Source of the DNA: Trichlorobacter sp. | GTDB lineage: Bacteria; Desulfobacterota; Desulfuromonadia; Geobacterales; Pseudopelobacteraceae | DNA length: 32,036 nucleotides | Assembly (NCBI RefSeq): GCF_030247655.1 | Contig: NZ_JAOTRZ010000015.1 | Coordinates: 1-32,036, forward strand | Direction: 5' to 3' | Part shown: positions 15,444 to 23,730 of the stretch, one piece after another | Numbering within the stretch: position 1 is the first letter of the stretch | Layout of the letters: the number at the start of each line of letters is the position of its first letter | Program-made: the position numbers and the translations under genes | Notes under the pieces: model-generated | Databases searched by the model: none | What the model was told of the DNA's origin: nothing | The model's input: only the letters and a program-made list of their open reading frames with translations

Positions 15444-16874
15444 ATGGGACTTAGCGCAGCCTTTGAAATAGGAAAAGCCGGGCTTAGAATATTTCAAGTT
15501 TCCTCCGAGGTGGTAAGCGAGAATATCGCTAATGTCAATACGCCTGGTTATTCACGCCAGCGTGTTATTCTTGAATCCGCTCCACCTAGTACGCACAACG
15601 GTTTCCCGCTAGGGACGGGTGTTAGAGTGTCAAGCGTAGAGCGCTATTATGATAGTCTACTTCAAAAACAACTGGTTAACGCAGGTACTACAGGGAGCTA
15701 CGACTCTACCAAGGCGGAGGTCTTGCAACAGATCGAGCCGATATTTAACGAAGTTGCTCAAGATGGACTTGGAGCTTCGATTTCCGGCTTCTTTAATGCC
15801 TGGCAGGATCTTTCGGTGAATCCGACCGGCCAGCCTGAACGTCAGGCAGTGCTTTCCCGTGCCCAGATTATGGTTGATCAGTTTCATTATGTTAACAGAA
15901 CGCTCAGCGATGCAGCAACTGCGCAGAATGATGCTCTCCCGTCATTAACCAATGACATTAACAGTACGCTTAAACAGATTGCGCTGCTGAATGGGCAGAT
16001 TGACAAAACCGAGCAGGTCGCGGGCAATGCTAATGAGATGCGTGATCAGCGCGATTACCTGATCAGGGGCCTGTCTGCACAGATGGGGGTCAAATATACT
16101 GAAAATGCGAATGGTACGACGGATGTCTATGTGTCCAGAGGAGGGACTGACTATCCTCTGGTACAGGGTACTCAATATGGAAATCTGTCTCTTTCTGCTC
16201 CGCCAGGTAACTACACGGTTACTGTAAATGCTGTCGGTGGTGCAACTGCTACGGTTGACGCCACCATGTACACAGCGCCTGATGGTGGCCAGCTTTGGGC
16301 TACGCTACAAATGCGGGATACTTTCATTCCGGCCTATCAGGCGTATGTTAACAACCTGGCAGATGTGATGGTTAATGGTGAGGCTGGTCCTCCGGCGAAG
16401 CTTGGCATAAATGATCAGCATAATGCTGGTTTTGACTTGAATGGTGCGGCAGGTTTGGATCTTTTTAGCGTTACTGCGGGAAGTGAGGCGGCAACAATTA
16501 CGCTGAATCCTCTGGTGACCCAATCAAGAATTGCAGCATCAGGATCTGCTACTGCTCCTGGAGACAATAGTAATGCTGTCAGTATGGTCGGATTGCAGAG
16601 TCAGACGTTTACTGCCCTAAATGCCGGAACATTCAGTGGCTATTATAATACATTGGTTGCACAGGTTGGAGTTGATGTCCAATCGGCGCAGAATGTTGTG
16701 AAGCAGGACGCAGCTTTTATGAAGCAATTGACTACGTTACGGGATTCCAGCTCAGGGGTTTCTCTCGATGAAGAGCTGGCTAATTTAATTCAGTATCAGC
16801 GTTCCTATCAGGCCTCAGCCAAGCTGATTACGACAGCTACGGAAATGATGGATACCTTGATAGGGATGATTTAG
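15444..16874 (+). CDS. flgK: FlgK, hook-filament junction protein 1
   Basis: FlgK is the first hook-associated protein at the hook-filament junction. It is 476 residues. The N-terminus has MGLSAAFEIGKAGLRIFQ and ENIANVNTPGYSRQRV, and the D1 region has GASISGFFNAWQDLSVNP. A variable surface domain lies in the middle. The C-terminus ends LDEELANLIQYQRSYQASAK and MMDTLIGMI, the classical FlgK coiled terminus. AAGGAGG precedes the start at 15444, 1 base after flgN. Confidence 0.96.
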   Translation: MGLSAAFEIGKAGLRIFQVSSEVVSENIANVNTPGYSRQRVILESAPPSTHNGFPLGTGVRVSSVERYYDSLLQKQLVNAGTTGSYDSTKAEVLQQIEPIFNEVAQDGLGASISGFFNAWQDLSVNPTGQPERQAVLSRAQIMVDQFHYVNRTLSDAATAQNDALPSLTNDINSTLKQIALLNGQIDKTEQVAGNANEMRDQRDYLIRGLSAQMGVKYTENANGTTDVYVSRGGTDYPLVQGTQYGNLSLSAPPGNYTVTVNAVGGATATVDATMYTAPDGGQLWATLQMRDTFIPAYQAYVNNLADVMVNGEAGPPAKLGINDQHNAGFDLNGAAGLDLFSVTAGSEAATITLNPLVTQSRIAASGSATAPGDNSNAVSMVGLQSQTFTALNAGTFSGYYNTLVAQVGVDVQSAQNVVKQDAAFMKQLTTLRDSSSGVSLDEELANLIQYQRSYQASAKLITTATEMMDTLIGMI

Positions 16875-16886
16875 TAGGAGTATGTC

Positions 16887-17972
16887 ATGCGAATAACGCC
16901 AAACATAACCATGCAGAATTCGTTGTATAATATTCAAAGCACACGAGCCCGTATGGACAGCATTCAGGAGAAAATTGCATCAAGCAAAAACTATAACCGG
17001 CCCAGTGATGATCCGGTCTCAGTCAGTTTATTGATCAATATGAATGATCGGATGACTGCGGCTGATCAGTATACCAGCAACATCAGTAAATCAGATACCT
17101 GGCTGAAGATGAGCAATACTGCCCTGACCGGTATGAATAGTTTTGTAGAAATGGCAAAGAAAGCGATTTCTTCGGTCGCGGGTGGCGAGACTGATCCTAA
17201 TGTTATCAATAATGCACTGATGAGTCTGAAGAGTATCAAGCAGAATATCGTTGATATGGGTAATACCCAGATGAATGGCGTCTATCTGTTCAGCGGCACA
17301 AAGTCCCTCACCAAGCCTTTTCTGATTAATAGTGGGGATACTACCAGTGGATCACCTACGATCAACAATCTTGACAGTATTGCCGGACTGAGCGCCGGTA
17401 TGGCAATCAGCGGTGTTGGCATACCGTCCGGGACTACTATCTCTGCTGTCAATGCTGGACCGCCAGCCTCATTAACTCTCAGCGCCAACGCTACAGCTAC
17501 GGCAACCGGAGCTGCACTCAATACCTATGCCGGTGATAGCGGGGTTACCAGTATTGAAATCAACCAAGGGGTTACTCAAGCAATAAATTTCCCTGGAGAT
17601 CAGTTGCTGACACCTACGCCGCCTGGTAATCCCTATGGGAGTGTTGATATACTGGCAACGATGGATCAATTAATAGCAGATGTTGCCGCATCCAATACAG
17701 CAGGTATTCAGGCAGGGAAACAGTCGTTGTATCAAGCTGGAGTACAGTTGAATGCAGCACAAAGCGATCTGCAATCGAGAACGGTGCGCCTTGATGCGGC
17801 CAGTACCATGAATAAGACAATTATCAGCACCTTACAGACAGTATACGGCAATATTCAGAACGTTGACTACGCTCAGCTGGGTATTGAGATGAGCCAGCAA
17901 GAAACCGCATTAAATGCAACCTATTCATCGACCGCCAAGATTAGCCAGATGTCATTGCTCGACTACCTCTAG
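16887..17972 (+). CDS. flgL: FlgL, hook-filament junction protein 3, with an inserted surface segment
   Basis: FlgL is the third hook-associated protein and links FlgK to the filament. The 361-residue product has a flagellin-like N-terminus (MRITPNITMQNSLYNIQSTR, then SSKNYNRPSDDPVSVSLLIN), the GVYLFSGTKS turn and a C-terminal coil ending ISQMSLLDYL. Between GTKSLTKPF and YAGDSGVTSIEI lies an extra stretch of about 60 residues (about 149-211). Its pattern (NLDSIAGLSAGMAISGVGIP, SGTTISA, LTLSANATATATG) is unlike other FlgL proteins I know but like a motif in phage tail and adhesin proteins. AGGAG precedes ATG 16887. It is the last gene of the flagellar cluster. Confidence 0.93.
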   Translation: MRITPNITMQNSLYNIQSTRARMDSIQEKIASSKNYNRPSDDPVSVSLLINMNDRMTAADQYTSNISKSDTWLKMSNTALTGMNSFVEMAKKAISSVAGGETDPNVINNALMSLKSIKQNIVDMGNTQMNGVYLFSGTKSLTKPFLINSGDTTSGSPTINNLDSIAGLSAGMAISGVGIPSGTTISAVNAGPPASLTLSANATATATGAALNTYAGDSGVTSIEINQGVTQAINFPGDQLLTPTPPGNPYGSVDILATMDQLIADVAASNTAGIQAGKQSLYQAGVQLNAAQSDLQSRTVRLDAASTMNKTIISTLQTVYGNIQNVDYAQLGIEMSQQETALNATYSSTAKISQMSLLDYL

Positions 17973-18007
17973 TTTACTGGCCAATGACCAAGAGTTGAAA
18001 ATATGAT

Positions 18008-18040
18008 GGCCCCTGCATTGTTACTATGCAGGAGCCTTTG
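18008..18040. terminator. Hairpin terminator between convergent flgL and dnaB
   Basis: GGCCCCTGCAT (18008-18018) pairs with ATGCAGGAGCC (18026-18036) with one mismatch and a 7-base loop. On the + strand it is followed by TTTGTT, a modest T tract, serving the flgL end. On the - strand the stem lies directly after the dnaB stop, but the trailing sequence is only ATCATATTTT, so it may be a weaker bidirectional terminator. Confidence 0.65.
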
Positions 18041-19417
18041 TTAATCCTGAGATCCACTTCGAGCCAGATTCTCAAATCTGGTATGCTCACCCATAAAGGC
18101 CAGTTCAACCGTGCCGATCGGACCGTTACGCTGTTTACCGATGATTACCTCGGCGCTTCGCTCATGGTTGGCGGTACAGCTCCCATCCTTTTTTCTGCAG
18201 TGCTCGCAATAGACCGCTTCACGGTACACAAACATGATCACGTCGGCATCCTGCTCGATAGCGCCGGATTCCCGCAAGTCGCTCATCATCGGGCGCTTGT
18301 CACTTCGGTTCTCAAGGCTCCGGTTCAGCTGTGAAAGTGCCACGACCGGAACGTGCAGTTCCTTTGCCAGTGCTTTCAATGAACGGGAAATTTCAGATAT
18401 CTCCTGCTGGCGGGATTCAGGGTTGGCCCCTGCCCGCATCAACTGAAGGTAGTCAATGATGATCAGACCGATGTTATGTTCCGTCTTCAGGCGGCGCGCC
18501 TTGGCCCGTAGTTCCAGAATGCTGATGGCCGGGGTGTCATCGATGAAGATATTGGAGTTATGCAAGGTAGCTGCTGCCCGCTGCAGCCGAGGCCAGTCGC
18601 TGTCCAGAAAATGTCCGGTACGCATCCGCCCTGCATCAACTCGAGCCAGTGAAGAGAGAAAACGCATCACCAGCTGTTCCTTGCCCATTTCCAGTGAAAA
18701 GATGACTGAACCGACCTTTTCCTTGGCCTCGGCGCTGGCGTGGCTGGCGATGTTCAATGCCAGGGTGGTCTTACCCATGGAAGGACGGGCTGCAACGATG
18801 ATCAGATCACCCGGCTGCAGGCCAGCGGTCATATGGTCCAGGTCGATATAGCCGGTGGGGGTGCCGGTAATCTGCTCCTTCTTCTCATACAGGGTCTGCA
18901 GCATCTTGAAGGTGTCTTTAATGACATCCTTAACCGGATAGTACTGCGGCCGCAGTTTGTTTTCCGCCAGACTGAAGAGCGCCTTCTGGGCCTCATCCAG
19001 CGATTCGTTGACATCTCCCTGTTCGTCATAGCCCCTGGTGGCAATATCGGTTGCAATGGTGATCAGACGCCGATTAAGAGCCTTTTCCTTTACGATCTTG
19101 CAATAGTAGGTGATGTTGGCGGCTGTGGGGACATAATCAACCAGGGTGGCCAGATAGGCAGCCCCGCCACAGCTGTCCAGATCGCCACGACGTTTGAGGG
19201 CATCGGTCAGGGTGATCAGATCGCAGGGTTCCCGCCGGTCCGACAGTTCCAGCATGGCACCAAAGATCTTGCGGTGCGCCTCCCGATAAAACTCCTCCGG
19301 CTCCAGCATTTCCAAGACGCGGTTAATGGCATCGTTATCGATCAGGATACCGCCCAGGATCGACATCTCAGCCTCAAGGCTCTGGGGGGGGAGTTTGTGA
19401 ATCTGCTCCTGGGACAT
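18041..19417 (-). CDS. dnaB: DnaB, replicative DNA helicase
   Basis: DnaB is the hexameric helicase that unwinds DNA at the replication fork. The 458-residue protein has the N-terminal DnaG-binding domain (PPQSLEAEMSILGGILID), a linker, and the RecA-like domain. The latter carries Walker A ARPSMGKTT (about 210-218), SLEM (241-244), Walker B IIIDYLQLM (about 319-327) and the C-terminal LSQLNRSLE and GPIGTVEL motifs. It starts at 19417 with GGAGATA upstream on the - strand. It is only 2 bases behind the ArnB-like gene, so it is probably co-transcribed with envelope and tRNA-modification genes rather than with its frequent neighbour rplI. Confidence 0.97.
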   Translation of the reverse strand: MSQEQIHKLPPQSLEAEMSILGGILIDNDAINRVLEMLEPEEFYREAHRKIFGAMLELSDRREPCDLITLTDALKRRGDLDSCGGAAYLATLVDYVPTAANITYYCKIVKEKALNRRLITIATDIATRGYDEQGDVNESLDEAQKALFSLAENKLRPQYYPVKDVIKDTFKMLQTLYEKKEQITGTPTGYIDLDHMTAGLQPGDLIIVAARPSMGKTTLALNIASHASAEAKEKVGSVIFSLEMGKEQLVMRFLSSLARVDAGRMRTGHFLDSDWPRLQRAAATLHNSNIFIDDTPAISILELRAKARRLKTEHNIGLIIIDYLQLMRAGANPESRQQEISEISRSLKALAKELHVPVVALSQLNRSLENRSDKRPMMSDLRESGAIEQDADVIMFVYREAVYCEHCRKKDGSCTANHERSAEVIIGKQRNGPIGTVELAFMGEHTRFENLARSGSQD

Positions 19418-19419
19418 GC

Positions 19420-20583
19420 CTATCTCCTGAACCGGTTAATGACGTCGGTTACTGCACTTATTACATCATTGGCATCATTGTCGCTCATGCCGGGAAACAG
19501 CGGCAGCGACAGAATCCGGTCTGAGGCGTAGCTGGCATTGGGCAGGTCCGTGTCGGCCACCGGCAGGTTCTCCCGGTACCAGCTGTGGTGGTGGATCGCT
19601 TTGTAATGCAGCCCACTGCCGATGTTCAGATTTTTCAGTTCTGCCATGAACTGGTCCCGGTCTATCGTTAAGAGCTCGATCCTGATCAACGGCGTATAAA
19701 GGTGCCAGGCATGACGCTGCTGGTAGGGTGCATAGGTGGGCAGGGCCAGTTCCGCCAGATCGGCAAAGGCAGCGTTATACTGCTCTGCAATCTCTTTGCG
19801 ACGGTCAATAAAACCATCCAGACGGGGCAGCTGGTGTAGCCCGATGGCCGCCTGGATATCCATCATATTGTACTTGTAGCCGGGCAGCATGATGTCGTAG
19901 TTGGGTGTGCCGCTGGCTGCAAACCGCTTCCAGGCCTCACGGCTCATGCCGTGAAATTTCAGCAAAGAAATCTCTTCAGCCAGGGTTTCATCCGGTGTGC
20001 AGACCATGCCGCCTTCACCGGTGGTGATGTTCTTGTTGGGGTGAAATGAGAAGATGGAAATGGAATCAAGGCTGCCGATCTTCTGCCCTTTGTACTCGGT
20101 ACCGGCTGCGTGGGCAGCATCTTCGATAATGGTCAGGTTATGTTGCCTGGCAAGGACAAACAGCGGGTCAAGGTCACAGGACTGTCCGGCAAAATGGACC
20201 GGAATCACCGCTCTGGTACGGGGGGTGATCTTCTCTGCCACCTTGGCTACATCAATATTCAGCGTGCCGGGCTCAATATCTGCCAGCACCGGGGTGCCAC
20301 CGGCAAGAATGATCATGCTGACCGTGGAGGCAAAGGTCATTGGTGTGGTGATGATCTCGTCTCCCTCTTTGATCCTCAGTGCCAGCAGGGTCAGGTGCAA
20401 ACCAGCAGTGGCCGAACTGAGCGGTACGGCAAAAGGGGCGCCCACATAGGCCTTGAAGACATCTTCAAAACGCTTGACCTTGGGGCCGGTGGTGATCCAG
20501 CCGGAACGGAGCGAGTCAACAACCTCGTTGATCTCTTCATCTCCGAGGGAAGGGGTGGAAAAGGGCAGAAATGTTTCACGCAT
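19420..20583 (-). CDS. arnB: ArnB-like PLP aminotransferase (DegT/DnrJ/EryC1/StrS family)
   Basis: This is a pyridoxal-phosphate sugar aminotransferase. In the ArnB branch it converts UDP-4-keto-pentose to UDP-4-amino-4-deoxy-L-arabinose for lipid A modification. The 387-residue product starts FLPFSTPSLGDEEI with SGWITTGPK, close to E. coli ArnB. It has SSATAG, EDAAHAAGTEYKG (PLP-binding Asp155) and the PLP-lysine motif FSFHPNKNITTGEGG (Lys184). It ends with LPLFPGMSDNDANDVI. The ATG at 20583 has GAAGGAG upstream; the frame extends 42 codons further, but those residues do not fit the family and overlap the arnT end. The adjacent ArnT-like enzyme supports the assignment. A role in another amino-sugar pathway cannot be excluded. 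Confidence 0.8.
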   Translation of the reverse strand: MRETFLPFSTPSLGDEEINEVVDSLRSGWITTGPKVKRFEDVFKAYVGAPFAVPLSSATAGLHLTLLALRIKEGDEIITTPMTFASTVSMIILAGGTPVLADIEPGTLNIDVAKVAEKITPRTRAVIPVHFAGQSCDLDPLFVLARQHNLTIIEDAAHAAGTEYKGQKIGSLDSISIFSFHPNKNITTGEGGMVCTPDETLAEEISLLKFHGMSREAWKRFAASGTPNYDIMLPGYKYNMMDIQAAIGLHQLPRLDGFIDRRKEIAEQYNAAFADLAELALPTYAPYQQRHAWHLYTPLIRIELLTIDRDQFMAELKNLNIGSGLHYKAIHHHSWYRENLPVADTDLPNASYASDRILSLPLFPGMSDNDANDVISAVTDVINRFRR

Positions 20584-20602
20584 ACAGTACGTACTCCTTC
20601 GA

Positions 20603-22330
20603 TCAGCGGTTGGACAACAATAGCAGCGCCCCGTTGTCTGCCAGAGTGCGGGGAGATGGCCCTGGCTGAGCTGCTTCATACCGGCTTGCCTCATGGCGGG
20701 GAATAACAATCATTACCTGACGGTTTGAGCGCCAGAGCTCCATGAACTGTTCCTGAGTGAGAAACCAGCCGGACTGATTGCCCTGACTGCTGCCGAAGGT
20801 CAGTTCATCGGCATCACCTACAGTGATCAGACGTTTACCGGTATAAAAGTTCATTCCCTGGCGGGGACCGCTCTGGGCCAGCAATGTATCTGGGCCACTA
20901 TGCTGCAGTGCTGCCTTGGCCAGGCTGCGGGACGAGAGCCGGTCTGCACCATACTGACTAAAGGCCCAGGGGAGCAGCAGGTCAAGCAGGATACCAAAAC
21001 AACAGAGCAGCCCCACCAGCAGCAGACTGGAACGGGTGCGGATGATCCAGAGCAGTAGCAGGCCGAAGATAATCAGCAGGCTGCCGGGCAGCAGGGTCTG
21101 GCGCAGGGTAAGTACCGGTGTCGGGCCGGTCAGCATGGCGGCCAGATCGCGCCCTGTTTGTCCGCTTGCATGCAGGATCGGCGGGAGCCAGGTCAGTAAT
21201 GGCAGTATGGCCAGGGTTATCCCGACCAACAGCAGTGTGGTGGCAAGGGTCGCCTGGGCAGCAGTGTAGTCAGGCCTGCGGGTATGCCAGTGGGCGGTGA
21301 TCCGGTGGGCTACCAACAGTGCCAGTGGCGGAAACGTTGGCAGAATGTACGGGATCAATTTAGAGCTGGAAAGCGAAAAGAACAGAATGATGACCAAGGG
21401 CCAGAGCAGCAGAAAAAGGGTGGTCCCCCTGTCACTTTGGCGCTGGTGCCAGGCCTTGCCCAGGCTGCCCGGCAGGAAGAAGGACCAGGGCAGCATGGTC
21501 AACAGCAGAATTGGCAGAAAAAACCAGAACGGTTGACTGCGTTTATGGATGGTGCTGGTATAGCGCTGGAAATGCTCCCTGATAAAGAAAAAATGCGGAA
21601 ATTCAGGGTTTGCCTGTGACACCAGCACAAACCACGGCACGGTGATCAGGCAAAACAGCAGCAAGCCAGAGATCCAGGGAATTTCTTTCACTATATGCCA
21701 ACGTCTGCCCAGCAACAGATACCAGAAGATAACTCCACCAGGGAGAACAATCCCGATTAAGCCCTTGGTCAATACTGCCAGACCGCAGCAGATAAAGAAC
21801 AGGCGGTAGAGGTTGGTGCGCTGCCGTTCGCTGCTGCGGACAGCCAGCAGAAAGCTGAACAGGGCTGCAGAGAGGCAGAAGGTTAACAGCATATCTGTCA
21901 GAATAATACGGGATTGCAGCAGAAAAGCCGCGCAGCTCCCCAATATATAGGCGCCAGTGACTGCTGTCCGTCTGTTAAACAGGCGTCTCCCTGCAAGATA
22001 GGTGAGTAACACGGTAAACAGACCTGAAAGCGCCGAAGGAAGGCGGGCAGCAAACTCAGTATGCCCCAAAACTGCCATGGAACCGGCATTTACCCAGTAT
22101 AAAAGCGGGGGCTTTTCAAAATATTTAACATAATTAAGGGTGGGGGTGACAAAATCTCCACGGACCAGCATCTCCCGGGGGATCTCGGCGTAACGACCTT
22201 CGTCAGGATCAATCAGCGGTGCGGATCCGAGCCCAATCAGGAAGAGGAAGCCAAACAGGATTAACAGCAGCATGCTGTCCCGTAGCCAGTGTCCTTCAGG
22301 CTGGTTAAGATGTTCGTAGAATGGGCTCAT
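20603..22330 (-). CDS. arnT: ArnT-like membrane glycosyltransferase (GT83/PMT family)
   Basis: This is a polytopic glycosyltransferase that uses a polyprenyl-phosphate sugar donor on the periplasmic face. ArnT itself adds 4-amino-4-deoxy-L-arabinose to lipid A phosphates. The 575-residue protein has about 12 hydrophobic helices. The N-terminal motif LIDPDEGRYAEIPREML (acidic pair near residues 43-44) and YFEKPPLLYW match ArnT. A soluble C-terminal domain follows (about 470-575). It overlaps the TrhP-like gene by 4 bases and is followed by arnB after 19 bases. The other arn genes (arnA, arnC, arnD) are not in the window, so the transferred sugar is inferred from the arnB neighbour. Confidence 0.78.
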   Translation of the reverse strand: MSPFYEHLNQPEGHWLRDSMLLLILFGFLFLIGLGSAPLIDPDEGRYAEIPREMLVRGDFVTPTLNYVKYFEKPPLLYWVNAGSMAVLGHTEFAARLPSALSGLFTVLLTYLAGRRLFNRRTAVTGAYILGSCAAFLLQSRIILTDMLLTFCLSAALFSFLLAVRSSERQRTNLYRLFFICCGLAVLTKGLIGIVLPGGVIFWYLLLGRRWHIVKEIPWISGLLLFCLITVPWFVLVSQANPEFPHFFFIREHFQRYTSTIHKRSQPFWFFLPILLLTMLPWSFFLPGSLGKAWHQRQSDRGTTLFLLLWPLVIILFFSLSSSKLIPYILPTFPPLALLVAHRITAHWHTRRPDYTAAQATLATTLLLVGITLAILPLLTWLPPILHASGQTGRDLAAMLTGPTPVLTLRQTLLPGSLLIIFGLLLLWIIRTRSSLLLVGLLCCFGILLDLLLPWAFSQYGADRLSSRSLAKAALQHSGPDTLLAQSGPRQGMNFYTGKRLITVGDADELTFGSSQGNQSGWFLTQEQFMELWRSNRQVMIVIPRHEASRYEAAQPGPSPRTLADNGALLLLSNR

Positions 22331-23568
22331 GAGTCAAATTCCTGCATCGGTGCAGGAAGTCTGATCAGATCATCAGGCTCAGTGCCGACAGGCACTGGCA
22401 TCAGAATTCTCATGTTGGGATGGACAATTGTTACTGAGGTTATCTGTCCCTGTTGGTCAAGTTGCTGCAGATCAGTGGCCAGAAAATCGGCATTTTTCAT
22501 GGCAGGCCCCATCAGTGAAAGCTGATCGCCGACCTGAAACCGGTTTCTGACCAGCACTTCTGCCAGCTCTGCTCCACGCATCGCTTCAACCGTCCCCACC
22601 AGTTTATGGCTACGCAGGTACCCTGCCTGGTAGGATTGTCCAACATCCTTAGGGTCACCCAGCAGGAAGCCGGTGGTATAACCGCGGTGGCTGATGGTGG
22701 CCAGTTCCTCCATCCATACAGGATCGGTGGCGTAGCCGTCAGGATTGGAGTAGAAGCGGTCCAGAGCTGCGCGGTAGATTCTCAGTACGCCGGCAAGGTA
22801 GTGGATTCCCTTCATTCTTCCTTCAATCTTGAGGGACCCTACACCTGCCCTGACCAGATCAGGCAGATACTCCAGTAGACAGAGGTCTTTTGAATTGTAG
22901 ATGAAGGTACCGCTTGAGTCTTCTTCGATCGGTTGATATTCGCCGGGCCTGCGCTCCTCAACCAGGGCATACTTCCAGCGGCAGGGCTGGGTGCATTCTC
23001 CCAGATTGGCACTGCGACCGGTCATGGCACTGGAAAGCAGGCAGCGGCCTGAGTAGGCAACGCAGAGGGCGCCATGCACGAAAACCTCGCATGGTATTGA
23101 GACCGCACTGGTTGTAGCACTGATATCTTCCAGCGTCATTTCTCGCGCGAGATTGACCCGGCCGACACCCTGATCCTGCCAGAAAAGCACACTCTCGTGA
23201 TTGATGGTGTTTGCCTGGGTGGAAAGGTGGATCTCCCGTTCTGGAGAAATGCGGCGGATCATTCGTAATACGCCTGGATCGCTGACAATATAGGCATCAA
23301 AGGGAAGCGGAGCCAGTTCCCTTAGATAGCTCTCAAGACGGTTCAAGGTGTGGTCGCTAGGGTAACTGTTAATGGTCAGGTAGCAGCGGACTCCCTGTTC
23401 GTGACAGAACGCAAGTGCCTGAGGCATTTCTGCAAGGGTAAAGTTGCCGGCCATATTACGCAGGCCAAAGTCAGGTCCTCCCATATAGACGGCATCAGCA
23501 CCGTATCTGATGGCGCATTTCAGTTTTTCCATGGTGCCGGCCGGGGCCAGTAATTCAGGCTTTTTCAC
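22327..23568 (-). CDS. trhP: TrhP/YegQ-like U32 family protein (tRNA hydroxylation)
   Basis: This belongs to the U32 peptidase-like family. E. coli YegQ (TrhP) and its relatives are required for prephenate-dependent 5-hydroxyuridine formation at tRNA position 34; other U32 members act on rRNA or ubiquinone. The 413-residue product begins KKPELLAPAGTMEKLKCAI, with GADAVYMGG and LSTQANTIN in the TIM-barrel part. Four conserved cysteines (169, 176, 192, 196, in GALCVAYSGRC and GECTQPCRW) are the presumed iron-sulfur ligands. KIEGRMKG and RGYTTGF follow, with a C-terminal beta domain. TrhP is the best fit by length and C-terminal domain, but RlhA-type activity cannot be ruled out. It is the first gene of the - strand operon. 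Confidence 0.75.
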   Translation of the reverse strand: MKKPELLAPAGTMEKLKCAIRYGADAVYMGGPDFGLRNMAGNFTLAEMPQALAFCHEQGVRCYLTINSYPSDHTLNRLESYLRELAPLPFDAYIVSDPGVLRMIRRISPEREIHLSTQANTINHESVLFWQDQGVGRVNLAREMTLEDISATTSAVSIPCEVFVHGALCVAYSGRCLLSSAMTGRSANLGECTQPCRWKYALVEERRPGEYQPIEEDSSGTFIYNSKDLCLLEYLPDLVRAGVGSLKIEGRMKGIHYLAGVLRIYRAALDRFYSNPDGYATDPVWMEELATISHRGYTTGFLLGDPKDVGQSYQAGYLRSHKLVGTVEAMRGAELAEVLVRNRFQVGDQLSLMGPAMKNADFLATDLQQLDQQGQITSVTIVHPNMRILMPVPVGTEPDDLIRLPAPMQEFDS

Positions 23569-23610
23569 GTCAGATCCAGTTGGAATAGTAATGAAGTCAA
23601 TAAAGATGGA

Positions 23611-23640
23611 ATGCTAGCACAGGAGTGGTCTGTCTGTAAA
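23611..23640 (-). promoter_or_regulatory. Candidate sigma-70 promoter for the trhP-arnT-arnB-dnaB operon
   Basis: Read on the - strand, TTTACA (complement of 23635-23640), an 18-base spacer and TAGCAT (complement of 23611-23616) resemble -35 and -10 boxes (5/6 and 4/6 matches). They lie about 43 bases upstream of the trhP start, inside the divergent intergenic region. Confidence 0.4.
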
Positions 23641-23668
23641 ATGCAAACCGGAAAAACCTGACTTTCAC

Positions 23669-23696
23669 TTGACAAAGCGTTTTTTCTGGCTTTAAT
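23669..23696 (+). promoter_or_regulatory. Sigma-70 promoter for the TPR lipoprotein-LysM pair
   Basis: A perfect TTGACA (23669-23674), a 16-base spacer and TTTAAT (23691-23696, 5/6) lie 34 bases upstream of the ATG at 23731. This is the best housekeeping promoter match in the window. Confidence 0.65.
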
Positions 23697-23730
23697 TACA
23701 GCGAAACTCAAGAAAAAACAGGAGAGTTGC

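Noticed and set aside
18740-19531. 263-codon open frame on the + strand opposite dnaB
   Set aside because: It is fully antisense to the well-supported dnaB and arnB 3' end, has low-complexity Gly/Gln composition and no recognisable domain; a codon-bias shadow.
20110-20706. 198-codon + strand frame opposite the ArnB-like gene
   Set aside because: Gly-rich antisense shadow without a motif or supporting context.
20584-20709. N-terminal extension of the ArnB-like protein (42 codons)
   Set aside because: The residues do not fit the family, overlap the arnT 3' end, and a good ribosome site precedes ATG 20583.
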